Positions 1 to 9,041 are shown, counted from the stretch's first letter. The stretch: DNA of 64,000 nucleotides from Sphingomonas metalli (GCF_014641735.1 NZ_BMIH01000005.1:62001-126000); one strand, 5' to 3'. The notes: generated by a model from the letters alone, not told the origin. Numbers and translations: made by a program.

Positions 1-259
1 GCTCCGGTCCTCCGCCCGACAGGATTAGCCGGATCTCGACCCTGTCCAGCGACAGGCTTTCCAGCCCGAGCTGTCGCAGGCCCCGCAACGGCACGGCGTG
101 TCCCGCAAGCTCCGGACGATCGAAGATCTGCGCGGCGCGCGCGTCGAAGCGGACGGTCCGGCTGCTTCCGTCCCATTCGACGAAGCCGGCCGCGCTCAGG
201 GCGCAGGCGGCCGCTGCCGCCGCCTGCCAGCGATCCCGCCCTCCCGACTCATCGTTCAC
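1..259 (-). CDS. N-terminal fragment of an uncharacterised protein, cut by window start
   Basis: An open frame runs on the minus strand from a GTG at 259 to the window edge, giving about 86 residues with no stop. The protein begins VNDESGGRDRW and continues with an alanine-rich helix and a short mixed segment (FVEWDGSSRTVRF). It has the codon bias of a real gene: G or C at nearly every third position. I do not recognise the family from this fragment. The layout could suit the N-terminal part of a PAS- or EAL-type signalling protein, but that is a guess. It is divergent from the chemotaxis operon, with about 190 bp between them. The start is uncertain because no strong ribosome binding site precedes the GTG. 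Confidence 0.5.
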   Translation of the reverse strand, partial: MNDESGGRDRWQAAAAAACALSAAGFVEWDGSSRTVRFDARAAQIFDRPELAGHAVPLRGLRQLGLESLSLDRVEIRLILSGGGPE

Positions 260-449
260 TGCGTCATCGACCCCACTATCGGAGCATGGCCGCCCGCTTG
301 GTAGAATTACTCACTCAAAGCGCTGCTTAGTCAAGAGCTTAGAGGAAAACCGGCGGTCGGGCACCGGCCCCGCCTAGGTAGAATCACGATGATCAAAGGC
401 TTGTTAACCGGACGGCGTGCGGATCGCCCCGGTGCAAGGAGCCACCCGG

Positions 450-743
450 ATGCCGTCTACTCGAACCAACGCTGTCGTGCGCACCATGGGGGTGATCGAC
501 CGCGACGCCGTCGCGCTGCTGATCCCCGAACTGCGCGAAGCGGTCGCCGCCGGGGCGGTGCGCGTGGACGGCGCGGCCATCGAGCAGATCGGACAGGCCG
601 GGCTCCAGCTGTTGCTGAGTGCCCGTCGATCGGCGGATGCCGTCGCCGCCGCCTTCGAGATCGTCGCGCCCTCGCGGTCGCTGTGCCGGGCCGCCATGAT
701 CGCGGGCCTGTCTGAGGCGCTGTCCCTCCCGGACGCCGACTGA
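450..743 (+). CDS. STAS-domain protein, first gene of chemotaxis operon
   Basis: This 97-residue protein looks like a single STAS domain of the type found beside cheA. It has alternating strands and helices, with the segment VRVDGAAIEQIGQAGLQLLL at about residues 43-62, as in anti-sigma antagonist folds. STAS proteins in chemotaxis clusters are thought to be regulatory partners, but the target here is unknown. The usual phosphorylatable serine position is not obvious: the motif reads AAIEQIGQAG rather than carrying a serine before the helix. The ATG at 450 was chosen because AAGGAG lies 8 nt upstream; a GTG at 417 is in frame but lacks such a site. The cheA start follows 11 bp after its stop. 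Confidence 0.75.
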   Translation: MPSTRTNAVVRTMGVIDRDAVALLIPELREAVAAGAVRVDGAAIEQIGQAGLQLLLSARRSADAVAAAFEIVAPSRSLCRAAMIAGLSEALSLPDAD

Positions 744-754
744 GGCCGCGCGCG

Positions 755-2875
755 ATGACCGGGGACGAAATCCAGCAGATCTTCTTTCAGGAATGCGACG
801 AGGGCCTGTCCGCCGCCGAGGCCGGGCTGCTCCTCTGCCAGGCCGGCGCGCAGGACGAGGAGACGATCAACACCATCTTCCGCGCCGTCCATTCCATCAA
901 GGGCGGGGCCGGCGCCTTCGGCTTCGCGGCGCTCCAGTCCTTCACCCACCATTTCGAGACCGTCCTCGACCGTGTCCGTTCGGACGAGCTCGCGCTCACG
1001 CCGGCGGTGCTGGCGACGCTGCTCGCGGCGTTCGATACGCTGGCGGACCATGTCACGGCCATTCGCGGGCAGGACGCGGCGCCCGACGACGCGGCGATCC
1101 TCGCCCGGCTCCAGTCGCTCGCCCGCGCTCGGGACGCATCGCCGGCGGACACGGCCGCGCCCATCCCCCCTGCGCCGGCGACGATGCCGGATGCGGGCTT
1201 CGACCTCGATGCGCTGCTCGCAGGCCTGAACGCCGCCGCTCTGCCTGGACGGCCGCCTTGGCGCGTCATCGTGCGGCCGGAAGCGGCGGCGCTGGCCGGC
1301 GGGTCGGAGCCCCTGCTGCTGCTGCGGGAACTCAAGGCGATCGGCGGCCGCATCGTCGACGTCGACACCGGCGCCGTTCCCGATCTCGACCGGTTCGACG
1401 CCGACGGGGCCTATCTCGCCTGGACCTTCGAGGTGCCGGGCGCCGCGGAAAAGGCCGCCATCGCCGAGATCTTCGACTTCATCGCCGACGACTGCGCCGT
1501 GTCGATCACGGCTGCCGACGAGGATATGGACGGGGTCTGCCCGTCCGACGCCGACACCGCCGACGCCGTGTCCGGTGCGGCGGCCCTGCCTGCGCCGGCC
1601 CTGGACGAGGTCGCCGCAGCCGCCGTCGAGACCGTGCCCCCCGCCCCGCCGACGGGCCTCGTCGCCGAGCGGCGCGGGGCCGAACGCCGCGCGCAGGATG
1701 CGCAGACGATCCGGGTCGACCTCGACAAGCTCGATCGTCTCGTCAACCTCGTCGGCGAGCTCGTCATCACCCAGTCGATGCTGTCCCAGCGACTGCTGAT
1801 GCGGGGCCTCGGCAGCATCGACGAGCTGGGCGATCTCGACCATCTGACCCGCGAACTGCAGGACAGCGCCATGTCGATCCGGGCGCAGCCCGTGCGATGG
1901 GTGTTCAGCCGCGTTCCCCGCATCGTCCGCGAGCTGGAGGCGAGCACCGGCAAGCGGGTCCGCCTTGAGGTCGAGGGCGAGGCGACCGAACTCGACAAGA
2001 CCGTCATCGAGCGGATCGGCGAGCCGCTGACCCACCTGATCCGGAACGCGGTCGATCATGGCATCGAGGATCCTGCGCGGCGCATCGCCGCGGGCAAGCC
2101 GGCCGAGGGACGGCTGCGGCTCTCCGCCGAGCATCGCGGCGGGCGGATCCTGATCATCGTCAGCGACGATGGGGCCGGCATCGATCGGACCCGCGTCCTC
2201 GCCAAGGCCGTCGAGAAGGGCATCGTGGCGCCGGATGCGCGCCTGTCCGACGAGGAGATCGACCACCTGATCTTCGCGCCCGGCTTCTCGACCGCGCAGC
2301 AGGTCTCGAACATCTCGGGACGCGGCGTCGGCATGGACGTGGTGAAGCAGAACGTCCTGGCGCTCGGCGGCCGGATCTCGATCCAGTCGGTGCCGGGACG
2401 GGGCTCCACCTTCACCCTGGCCCTGCCGCTGACCCTCGCGATCCTCGACGGGATGATCGTCTCGGTCGCGGACCAGACCTACATCATCCCGCTGACGCAC
2501 ATCGTGGAAAGCCTGCGGCCCGCGGCGGGTGCGGTGAAGAGCATGGGCAACGGCCAACATGTGCTGAACGTGCGGGGCACCTATCTTCCCGTCCTCGCCG
2601 TCGCCGAGCAGCTGGCGATCGGCGCATCCAGTCCCGATCCCTCCAGCGCGGTGCTGATCGTGGTCGAGACGGAGGTCCACGGCCAGGCCGTGCTGATGGT
2701 GGATGCGATCAACGATCAGCGGCAGGTCGTCATCAAGAGCCTGGAGACCCATTACCGCCAGATCGACGGCGTGGCGGGAGCGACCATCCTGGGCGATGGC
2801 CGCGTCGCGCTGATCCTCGATGTCGAGAGCCTCGTCGCGCACCGCGCCGCGGGCGCCGATCGGATCGCCGCGTGA
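755..2875 (+). CDS. cheA: Chemotaxis histidine kinase CheA
   Basis: CheA autophosphorylates and passes phosphate to CheY and CheB in the receptor array. The 706-residue protein has an N-terminal Hpt domain with the phospho-accepting His46 in AVHSIKGGAGAFG, and a variable linker region to about residue 310. The dimerisation domain starts near TIRVDLDKLDRLVNLVGELV. The kinase domain contains HLIRNAVDHGIEDP (N box) and DDGAGID and GRGVGMDVVK (G boxes), followed by a C-terminal CheW-like domain. All expected parts are present and the length is normal. It overlaps cheR by 4 nt (GTGA), which suggests translational coupling. It is the core kinase of this cluster. Confidence 0.97.
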   Translation: MTGDEIQQIFFQECDEGLSAAEAGLLLCQAGAQDEETINTIFRAVHSIKGGAGAFGFAALQSFTHHFETVLDRVRSDELALTPAVLATLLAAFDTLADHVTAIRGQDAAPDDAAILARLQSLARARDASPADTAAPIPPAPATMPDAGFDLDALLAGLNAAALPGRPPWRVIVRPEAAALAGGSEPLLLLRELKAIGGRIVDVDTGAVPDLDRFDADGAYLAWTFEVPGAAEKAAIAEIFDFIADDCAVSITAADEDMDGVCPSDADTADAVSGAAALPAPALDEVAAAAVETVPPAPPTGLVAERRGAERRAQDAQTIRVDLDKLDRLVNLVGELVITQSMLSQRLLMRGLGSIDELGDLDHLTRELQDSAMSIRAQPVRWVFSRVPRIVRELEASTGKRVRLEVEGEATELDKTVIERIGEPLTHLIRNAVDHGIEDPARRIAAGKPAEGRLRLSAEHRGGRILIIVSDDGAGIDRTRVLAKAVEKGIVAPDARLSDEEIDHLIFAPGFSTAQQVSNISGRGVGMDVVKQNVLALGGRISIQSVPGRGSTFTLALPLTLAILDGMIVSVADQTYIIPLTHIVESLRPAAGAVKSMGNGQHVLNVRGTYLPVLAVAEQLAIGASSPDPSSAVLIVVETEVHGQAVLMVDAINDQRQVVIKSLETHYRQIDGVAGATILGDGRVALILDVESLVAHRAAGADRIAA

Positions 2876-3717
2876 CCGCGATGCTCGCCACCGGGCCGGT
2901 CGAGGGCTCCCCGCGCGACCTGCGGTCGATCGCCGCCCTGGTCCATGCGCATGCCGGCATCGTCCTTCCCGATGCCAAGTCGACCCTCGTCTTCTCGCGC
3001 CTGAGCGGTCCGTTCCGGCGCTCGGGCCTGCCCCGCTTCGCCGACTATGTCGCGCGGCTGGAGACCGACGAGGCCGCCCGCCGCGAGGCGATCGAGGCGC
3101 TCACCACCAACCATACCGGCCTCTTCCGCGAAGCCCATCATTTCGACCACGTCGCGGCGGACCTCCGCCCTGCGCTGATGGCGAAGCTGCGCGCCGGCGG
3201 CCGCGTGCGCCTCTGGTCGGCAGGCTCGTCCTCCGGCGAGGAGGTCCATTCGCTCGCCGTCACCGTGCTTGGCGGCGATCCCGCCGAAGGCCGGCTGATC
3301 GCCGGCAGCGACATCGCGCTGCTCGCCACCGACATCAACACCAAGGTGCTGGCGGTGGGCGAGGCCGGCACCTATGCCGCGGCCGGCATCGACGCCATTC
3401 CCGCGCCGCTGCGGATCTGGACCGAGGCGCAGGGCGACGAGCTCCGCTTCCGCGCGGAGGTGCGGCGGCTGATCCGCTTCCGCCAGCTCAACCTGCTCGC
3501 CGCCTGGCCGATCCGGACCGGCTTCGATGCGATCTTCTGCCGCAACACGATGATCTATTTCGACGAGCCGACCAAGGCGCGTCTGATCGCGCGGCTCTGC
3601 GACCAGCTGCTGCCCGGCGGCTATCTCTATATCGGCCATTCCGAACGGGTCACCGGCCCCGCCACTGCGATGCTGGAGCCGATCGGCCAGACCATCTACC
3701 GCAAGAGGCCGGCATGA
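2872..3717 (+). CDS. cheR: Chemotaxis protein methyltransferase CheR
   Basis: CheR uses S-adenosylmethionine to methylate glutamates on chemoreceptors during adaptation. The 281-residue protein has the N-terminal helical domain followed by the methyltransferase fold. Typical CheR segments are TNHTGLFREAHHF, RLWSAGSSSGEEVHSLA (SAM loop), ATDINTKVL, FDAIFCRNTMIYFD and GYLYIGHSE. The GTG at 2872 overlaps the cheA stop by 4 nt; an ATG at 2881 is a possible alternative start. It overlaps the downstream cheB by 4 nt (ATGA). The MCP of the cluster ends in an aromatic-rich tail that could tether this enzyme. Confidence 0.96.
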   Translation: MTAMLATGPVEGSPRDLRSIAALVHAHAGIVLPDAKSTLVFSRLSGPFRRSGLPRFADYVARLETDEAARREAIEALTTNHTGLFREAHHFDHVAADLRPALMAKLRAGGRVRLWSAGSSSGEEVHSLAVTVLGGDPAEGRLIAGSDIALLATDINTKVLAVGEAGTYAAAGIDAIPAPLRIWTEAQGDELRFRAEVRRLIRFRQLNLLAAWPIRTGFDAIFCRNTMIYFDEPTKARLIARLCDQLLPGGYLYIGHSERVTGPATAMLEPIGQTIYRKRPA

Positions 3718-4745
3718 CGGTCCGCACCCTGATCGTCGACGATTCCGCGACGATGCGGGCGCTGATCAGCGCGCTGCTGCGCCGCGATCCGGCGATCGAG
3801 ATCGTCGGCGTCGCAGCCTCGGCCGAGGCCGCCCGCACCCTGATCCGGGAAACCGATCCGGACGTGATCACTCTCGACGTCGAGATGCCGGGGATGGACG
3901 GGCTCAGCTTCCTCGAGAAGATCATGCGGCTGCGCCCGACCCCCGTCGTCATGGTATCGGGGCGGACCCGGGCGGGCGCCGAGGCGACCCTGCGTGCGCT
4001 CGAGCTCGGCGCGGTCGGCTGCTATGCCAAGCCGCGCGGCCGGGCCGACGACCTGCTCCTCGCCGATGACGGCCAGCTCGCCGCCATGGTCCACGAGGCC
4101 GCCGCGGCGAAAGGCCGCCTGCACGGCGCCCGCACCGCCAGCCCGCACGCGCCGCGGCCCGGAGCATTCGCCTGGAACGGCAAGCTGTTGGCGATCGCCG
4201 CCTCGACGGGCGGGGTCGAGACGCTCGGCCTGTTGCTGGACGGGTTCCCCGCCCTCTGCCCGCCTACCCTGATCGTCCAGCACATGCCGGAAAGCTTCAC
4301 GCGGCTGTTCGCCGCGCGTCTCGACGCGCGGGTCGCGCCGCGGGTGGTCGAGGCCGAGGACGGCCAGTCGATCGAGCCGGGCACCGTCTATATTGCGCCC
4401 GGCGGCCACCGCCACATGATCGCGCGGGCCGGCAGCGCGCCCTATATCCGGCTGGTGCCGGGCGACCCCGTCAGCGGACATCGTCCGTCGGGCGACGTCC
4501 TCTTCCGCTCCGTGGCGCAGGGCTGGAAGGCCGAGGCCGTCGGGCTCATCCTGACGGGCATGGGCGCGGACGGGGCGCGCGGCCTGCTGGAGATGCGCCG
4601 GGCCGGGGCGGCGACGCTCGGCCAGAGCCAGGCCAGCGCCCTCATCTACGGCATGCCCCGCGCCGCGCACGAATTGGGCGCGGTCGGCGAGCAGCTTGCG
4701 GTCGAAGCCGTTCCGGCCAGGGTCATGCAGCTGTGCGGACGCTGA
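3714..4745 (+). CDS. cheB: Chemotaxis response regulator / protein-glutamate methylesterase CheB
   Basis: CheB removes methyl groups from, and deamidates, receptor glutamates when phosphorylated. The 343-residue protein has a receiver domain (VDDSATMR, phospho-accepting Asp55 in TLDVEMPGMDG) and a C-terminal methylesterase. The catalytic triad is visible: Ser in IAASTGGVETL, His in IVQHMPESF and Asp in TGMGADGARGL. The C-terminal IYGMPRAAHELG motif is also typical. The start ATG overlaps the cheR stop by 4 nt, and the 3' end overlaps cheD by 13 nt. This is the intact CheB; compare the second copy at 6160-7200, which lacks the histidine. Confidence 0.96.
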   Translation: MTVRTLIVDDSATMRALISALLRRDPAIEIVGVAASAEAARTLIRETDPDVITLDVEMPGMDGLSFLEKIMRLRPTPVVMVSGRTRAGAEATLRALELGAVGCYAKPRGRADDLLLADDGQLAAMVHEAAAAKGRLHGARTASPHAPRPGAFAWNGKLLAIAASTGGVETLGLLLDGFPALCPPTLIVQHMPESFTRLFAARLDARVAPRVVEAEDGQSIEPGTVYIAPGGHRHMIARAGSAPYIRLVPGDPVSGHRPSGDVLFRSVAQGWKAEAVGLILTGMGADGARGLLEMRRAGAATLGQSQASALIYGMPRAAHELGAVGEQLAVEAVPARVMQLCGR

Positions 4746-5290
4746 CCGCAGCCGCCGACGACGCCCGGCCGCGGCGTCTCACCATCGTCCAGGGCGAGGC
4801 GGTGGCGTCGGCCGATCGCGCGCTGACGCTGACGACGATCCTCGGCAGCTGCGTCGCCTGCTGCCTCTATGACGGCGGTGCCGGCATCGGCGGCATGAAC
4901 CATTTCCTGCTCGGCGACCCGCCCCCCGGCGTCACGCCCGGCTCGGCGGACGCCGAGCGCTACGGCCTTTTCGCGATGGAGAAGCTGGTCAACGAGATGC
5001 TGAAGCTCGGCGCCTCGCGCTTCGGGCTGCGCGCGCATCTCTACGGGGGCGGCAACCTCCACCGCGGCATGCGCGCGATCGGCGACGAGAACAGCCGCTT
5101 CGCCCGGCGCTTCCTGGCGCAGGACGGCATCGCGCTGGTCCGCGAGGACCTGGGCGGATTCGCCGCACGCCGGGTGGACTTCCAGCCCGGCCTCGGCCGC
5201 GCCCGTTCGCGCCGGGTGTCCGATGCGCCGTTCGCCGACGCCATGCCCGCCGCCATCCCCGCCCATACGGGCGAGGTCGAACTCTTTTGA
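4733..5290 (+). CDS. cheD: Chemoreceptor glutamine deamidase CheD
   Basis: CheD deamidates specific glutamines on chemoreceptors. The 185-residue protein carries the family signature TTILGSCVACCLYD with the catalytic cysteine, and GIGGMNHFLLG with the catalytic histidine. These are followed by YGLFAMEKLVNEMLKLGA and HLYGGGNLH. The GTG at 4733 lies inside the end of cheB, overlapping by 13 nt, so the two are probably co-translated. The C-terminal 30 residues, with an Arg-rich stretch and the end GEVELF, go a little beyond the compact CheD core. Confidence 0.93.
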   Translation: MRTLTAAADDARPRRLTIVQGEAVASADRALTLTTILGSCVACCLYDGGAGIGGMNHFLLGDPPPGVTPGSADAERYGLFAMEKLVNEMLKLGASRFGLRAHLYGGGNLHRGMRAIGDENSRFARRFLAQDGIALVREDLGGFAARRVDFQPGLGRARSRRVSDAPFADAMPAAIPAHTGEVELF

Positions 5291-5307
5291 GCATAAGGAA
5301 CCCAAGC

Positions 5308-5670
5308 GTGACCAGTATTTTGGCCGTCGACGATTCGCCTAGCATGCGCATGCTGCTGCGAAGCGCGCTCGTGTCGCAGGGCTTCGTCGTCAGCGAGGCG
5401 GAGGACGGCGTGGCGGCGCTCGCATGGCTGGAGAACAACGCACCGACGCTGCTGATCACCGACATCAACATGCCGCGCCTCGACGGCTTCGGCCTGATCG
5501 AGGCGGTGCGCGCGCAGCCGCGGTTCCGCGACATGCCGATTCTGGTGCTGAGCACCGAAAGCAGCGCCGAGAAGAAGGCGATCGCCCGCCGGGCCGGCGC
5601 CACGGGCTGGATCGTCAAGCCGTTCGACACCGAAAAGCTCGCGGCCGCCGTGCGCCGCGTCACCCACTGA
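5308..5670 (+). CDS. cheY: Chemotaxis response regulator CheY
   Basis: This is a single receiver domain of 120 residues, the usual CheY size. The acidic pocket is in LAVDDSPSMR, the phospho-accepting Asp in LLITDINMPRLDG, the conserved Thr/Ser in VLSTESS, and the Lys in WIVKPFD. Phospho-CheY normally binds the flagellar switch. No flagellar genes are in this window, so its motor target must be encoded elsewhere, or it could serve another output. The GTG at 5308 was chosen because AAGGAA lies 7 nt upstream; a TTG at 5287 is in frame but inside the end of cheD. Confidence 0.95.
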   Translation: MTSILAVDDSPSMRMLLRSALVSQGFVVSEAEDGVAALAWLENNAPTLLITDINMPRLDGFGLIEAVRAQPRFRDMPILVLSTESSAEKKAIARRAGATGWIVKPFDTEKLAAAVRRVTH

Positions 5671-5687
5671 GCCGGGACCACCGCATT

Positions 5688-6137
5688 ATGCTGCGCCAAC
5701 TCATCACCTTCCAGATCGGCGAACAATATCTGGGCGTCGACATCATGGCGATCCGCGAGATCCGCGCCTGGACGCCGACCACCCTGCTGCCGCACAGCCC
5801 GGCCTTTCTGCGCGGCGTCGTGAACCTGCGGGGCACCGTGCTGCCGGTCATCGACCTGAGCGCGCGCCTCGGCTGGGGTCTGGCCGAGCCGACCCAGCGC
5901 CACGTCATCATCGTGGTCCAGATCGCGTCGCAGCTGAACGGCCTCATCGTCGATGCGGTCAACGACATCGTGTCGATCGACGGCGCCAGCCTCCAGCCGC
6001 CGCCCGAGCTCGGGGCCGACGCGTCGATCCGCTTCCTGGAAGGCCTGGTGCCGGTCGAGGACCGGATGGTGATGATCCTCAGCCTCGACCGGCTCGCCGC
6101 CGAAATGGCGTCCGCGCCCCTCCCCGAAGCCGCCTGA
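5688..6137 (+). CDS. cheW: Chemotaxis adaptor CheW
   Basis: CheW couples receptors to CheA in the array. The 149-residue protein is a single CheW domain: LITFQIGEQYLGVDIMAIREI at the start, the hallmark NLRGTVLPVIDLSARLG in the middle, and LIVDAVNDIVSID later. The ATG at 5688 follows the cheY stop by 17 bp and begins the domain directly. It is followed 22 bp later by the second cheB-like gene. Confidence 0.95.
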   Translation: MLRQLITFQIGEQYLGVDIMAIREIRAWTPTTLLPHSPAFLRGVVNLRGTVLPVIDLSARLGWGLAEPTQRHVIIVVQIASQLNGLIVDAVNDIVSIDGASLQPPPELGADASIRFLEGLVPVEDRMVMILSLDRLAAEMASAPLPEAA

Positions 6138-6159
6138 GCCCGCCCTAGGAGATATCGGC

Positions 6160-7200
6160 ATGGCCGACATTCGCGTTCTTGTCGTCGACGATTCCACCAC
6201 CATGCGGGCGCTGTTCTGCGGCATGTTCGACAATGCCAAGGGCATCCAGGTCCTGGATCATGCCGCCAGCGCCGCCGAGGCGCGCGAGGTGATGAGGCGG
6301 GCCCGGCCCGACGTCGTCACGCTCGACATCGAGATGCCCGGCATGAACGGCCTCGACTTCCTCGAGGAGATCATGCGCGAGCGGCCGCTCCCGGTGATCA
6401 TGCTCTCCACCCTGACCCAGAAGGGCGCGGCGTCGTCGATCAGGGCCATGGAACTGGGCGCCTTCGACTGCTTCCCCAAGCCGACTATCGCCACCCGCGA
6501 CGAGTTCGAGCGGATCACGCCCAAGCTGGTGGCGCTGGTCAAGGCGGCGGCGAGCGGCAAGACCACCGCCGCCAGGAAGAAGGTGGGCCAGGCCGCCGAG
6601 GACGGCTTCCGCCCCAACGGACGGGTCGTGGCGCTCAGCGCCTCGTCCGGCGGGGTCGCCGCGCTGATGCAGATCGTGCCGGCCTTTCCGGCGGCATGCC
6701 CGCCGACCATCATCACCATCCCGCTCGAACCCGGCATGGGCGATTCCCTCATCGGCCGGCTCGACGCCGCCGCCCGCCCCCGCATCCGCCCCGCGAGCGA
6801 CGGGCAGAGGCTGGAGCCCGGCAACGTCTACATCGCGGCGGACCAGAGCGTCCACGTCATCGTCGACGGCGCGGCCGCCGCCGAGATCAAGACGACGCCG
6901 GCGGATCCGGTCAATGGCGCCCGCCCCTCCGCGAGCCTGTTGTTCGCTACTCTCGCCAAGACCGCGGGCGCGTCCGTCGTCGCCGGCGTCCTGACTGGCA
7001 CCGGCACCGACGGCTGCGCCGGGCTGCAGGCGCTGAAGCTGGCCGGCGCCACCACCTTCGCCCAGTCCATCGATACCGCAGCGGCGGGCGAGGCGCCTGC
7101 CGCCGCCCTGGCGACGGGTGCGGCCCAGCGGCCGGTGCCGCTGGGCGAGATCGCGAAGTTCGTCCTCGACCAGTGCAGGGACGTCGCGCATGCGGCCTGA
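6160..7200 (+). CDS. CheB-like response regulator with degenerate methylesterase domain
   Basis: This 346-residue protein has the CheB layout: a receiver domain (VVDDSTTMR, Asp56 in TLDIEMPGMNG), a linker, and an esterase-like domain. The catalytic serine region is kept as ALSASSGGVAALM and the aspartate as LTGTGTDGCAGL. The histidine motif QHMP of active CheB is replaced by ITIPLEPGMG, and the C-terminal GMP motif is also gone. By family knowledge it is probably not an active methylesterase; it may act as a phosphate sink or adaptor. AGGAG lies upstream of the ATG. It is part of the same operon and overlaps the next small gene by 11 nt. Confidence 0.88.
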   Translation: MADIRVLVVDDSTTMRALFCGMFDNAKGIQVLDHAASAAEAREVMRRARPDVVTLDIEMPGMNGLDFLEEIMRERPLPVIMLSTLTQKGAASSIRAMELGAFDCFPKPTIATRDEFERITPKLVALVKAAASGKTTAARKKVGQAAEDGFRPNGRVVALSASSGGVAALMQIVPAFPAACPPTIITIPLEPGMGDSLIGRLDAAARPRIRPASDGQRLEPGNVYIAADQSVHVIVDGAAAAEIKTTPADPVNGARPSASLLFATLAKTAGASVVAGVLTGTGTDGCAGLQALKLAGATTFAQSIDTAAAGEAPAAALATGAAQRPVPLGEIAKFVLDQCRDVAHAA

Positions 7201-7456
7201 TCTGCGCCACCTGCTCGACGGCGTCGCCGCCGTGCTCGAGGCCGCCCGCGACGATTTGGAGCGCCTTGCGGGGACGCTGTGCGCGGATGCCGACATCGCC
7301 CTGCGCCACATGGCCGCGTTGCAGACCCTCGACCGCGTCGGGCAGTGCCAGGCCGAAGTCGCCTCGATGCTGCGGGCCGAGGATCCGACCGCCGCGGCGG
7401 ACGCGATCGGCGTCGAAGGGCTGCGCGCCCGGCTGATCGCACGCGGGCGCTGCTGA
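7190..7456 (+). CDS. Small helical protein of unknown function in chemotaxis operon
   Basis: This 88-residue reading frame starts at an ATG that overlaps the end of the cheB-like gene by 11 nt. The protein is predicted to be almost wholly alpha-helical, with a heptad-like first half (LRHLLDGVAAVLEAARDDLERL) and no membrane segment. I do not recognise the family. Its placement between two chemotaxis genes on the same strand suggests a role in receptor signalling or adaptation, but nothing in the sequence shows which. The GC-rich codon pattern supports it being real. Confidence 0.65.
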   Translation: MRPDLRHLLDGVAAVLEAARDDLERLAGTLCADADIALRHMAALQTLDRVGQCQAEVASMLRAEDPTAAADAIGVEGLRARLIARGRC

Positions 7457-7581
7457 AATGATCGCCCTTCCCCCGCCGCCCCGCGCCGGTCCGCAGACCC
7501 TGCCCGGACCCGGTGGCGGATCGTCGCCGTGACCGTCCCCCTGCCCGCCCATTCCGCAGAATTGAGTTTTGGAGAACGTCC

Positions 7582-9036
7582 ATGAAGTGGTTTCGAGAAG
7601 TCGCCCCGATCCGCCAGAAGCTCCTGATATCCTTCGGCCTCTATACCGTGCTGCTGGCCGGGCTGACCGGCCTTGCCTGGTGGAGCTTCGCCCTTTCTGC
7701 CGGCGCGCCGCCGGTGCTGGCAGAGAGCCTCGAGTTCCTGTTCTTCGCCAGCCTCGGCGTCACGGCCTTCTCGGTCGTCGCGGGCTTCGTCATGCGCAAG
7801 GCGATCGCGGACCCCTATGTCGCGACCGTGCTCAACATGGAGGCGCTGGCAGCCGGCGACATCGATCGCCCGATCGAGCGCGCCGAATACCGGGATTGCG
7901 TCGGCCGGCTCGCCCGCGCCATGTCGAAGTTCCGCGAGGATGCCGTCGCGCGGCGCGAGGCCGAGCGCAAGGCGGCGGACGCGCAGACCCAGAAGGCGAT
8001 GGTCCACACGCTGGGGACCGGCCTCCAGATGCTGAGCGAGGGCAATCTGACCTTCCGCATCGAACAGGCCTTCCCGGCCGAGTTCGAGCAGCTGCGGCTG
8101 AACTTCAACGCCGCGATGGAAGAGATGCAGGACCTGCTGGGCTCCGTGTCGCATACCGCAGGCGGCATCCGCACCGGCTCCGCCGAGATCAGCCAGGCGT
8201 CGGACGACCTGTCGCGACGGACCGAACAGCAGGCCGCCTCGCTCGAGGAGACGGCCGCATCGGTGGATCAGGTGACCGAGGCGGTCCGCCAGATCGCGAA
8301 GAGCGCGGTGCACGTCAACGAGACTGTCAGCAACGCGCATGCCAATGCGACGAAGGGCGGGAAGATCGTCGAGGAAGCGGTCGGCGCGATGGCCGATATC
8401 GAGCGATCGGCGCAGGAGATCGCCCAGATCATCAACGTGATCGACGGCATCGCCTTCCAGACGAACCTGCTGGCGCTCAACGCCGGTGTCGAAGCGGCAC
8501 GGGCCGGCGACGCGGGCAAGGGCTTCGCCGTGGTCGCGAACGAGGTGCGGGCGCTCGCCCAGCGCTCCGCAGACGCCGCCAAGGACATCAAGGGCCTGAT
8601 CGAGCGCTCGACCAAGCAGGTCGGCAACGGCGTGCAGCTCGTCGGCGAGAGCGGGCAGGCGCTCGGCCGCATCGTCGAGCAGGTCGCCGAGGTTTCGGCG
8701 CTGATCACCCAGATCACCGGCTCGACCGAGGCCCAGGCCAATAACCTGCAGCAGGTGAATTCGGCCGTCAGCCAGATGGACAAGATGACCCAGCAGAATG
8801 CGTCGATGGTCGAGCAGTCGACCGCAGCCGCACGGGGCCTGGCCAACGAGGCCGACCATCTGACCGGACTGGTCTCGCGCTTCTCGCTCGGCCAGGGCCC
8901 GAAGCCGGTGGCCAGCGCGGCCCGACCGGCACCCCGGCCGCGCAATCCGGCGCCGCAGCGGGCGGCGATCCCGGCCGTCCACGGCAACCTCGCCCTGGTG
9001 GCGGAAGCGTTCGACCAGGACTGGGCCGAATTCTGA
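7582..9036 (+). CDS. Methyl-accepting chemotaxis protein with very short periplasmic loop
   Basis: This 484-residue chemoreceptor has two membrane segments (about residues 14-36 and 51-71) separated by only about 15 residues, so there is no periplasmic ligand domain. A HAMP domain follows ([13 protein letters not shown]), then a second HAMP-like stretch ([11 protein letters not shown]). The signalling domain carries the conserved hairpin tip [20 protein letters not shown]. The extreme C-terminus reads DQDWAEF, resembling the aromatic pentapeptide that tethers CheR or CheB. GGAGA precedes the ATG by 6 nt. It probably senses a cytoplasmic, membrane or redox signal rather than an external ligand. 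Confidence 0.93.
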   Translation: MKWFREVAPIRQKLLISFGLYTVLLAGLTGLAWWSFALSAGAPPVLAESLEFLFFASLGVTAFSVVAGFVMRKAIADPYVATVLNMEALAAGDIDRPIERAEYRDCVGRLARAMSKFREDAVARREAERKAADAQTQKAMVHTLGTGLQMLSEGNLTFRIEQAFPAEFEQLRLNFNAAMEEMQDLLGSVSHTAGGIRTGSAEISQASDDLSRRTEQQAASLEETAASVDQVTEAVRQIAKSAVHVNETVSNAHANATKGGKIVEEAVGAMADIERSAQEIAQIINVIDGIAFQTNLLALNAGVEAARAGDAGKGFAVVANEVRALAQRSADAAKDIKGLIERSTKQVGNGVQLVGESGQALGRIVEQVAEVSALITQITGSTEAQANNLQQVNSAVSQMDKMTQQNASMVEQSTAAARGLANEADHLTGLVSRFSLGQGPKPVASAARPAPRPRNPAPQRAAIPAVHGNLALVAEAFDQDWAEF

Positions 9037-9041
9037 TGGAT

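Noticed and set aside
98..304. 68-residue plus-strand frame at the window start
   Set aside because: The minus strand carries a better coding frame here that runs off the window edge.
404..2842. 812-residue open frame on the minus strand opposite cheA
   Set aside because: It is the antisense shadow of cheA in GC-rich DNA. The protein is full of Arg, Asp, Gly and His runs without any family motif, while cheA on the other strand has complete domains.
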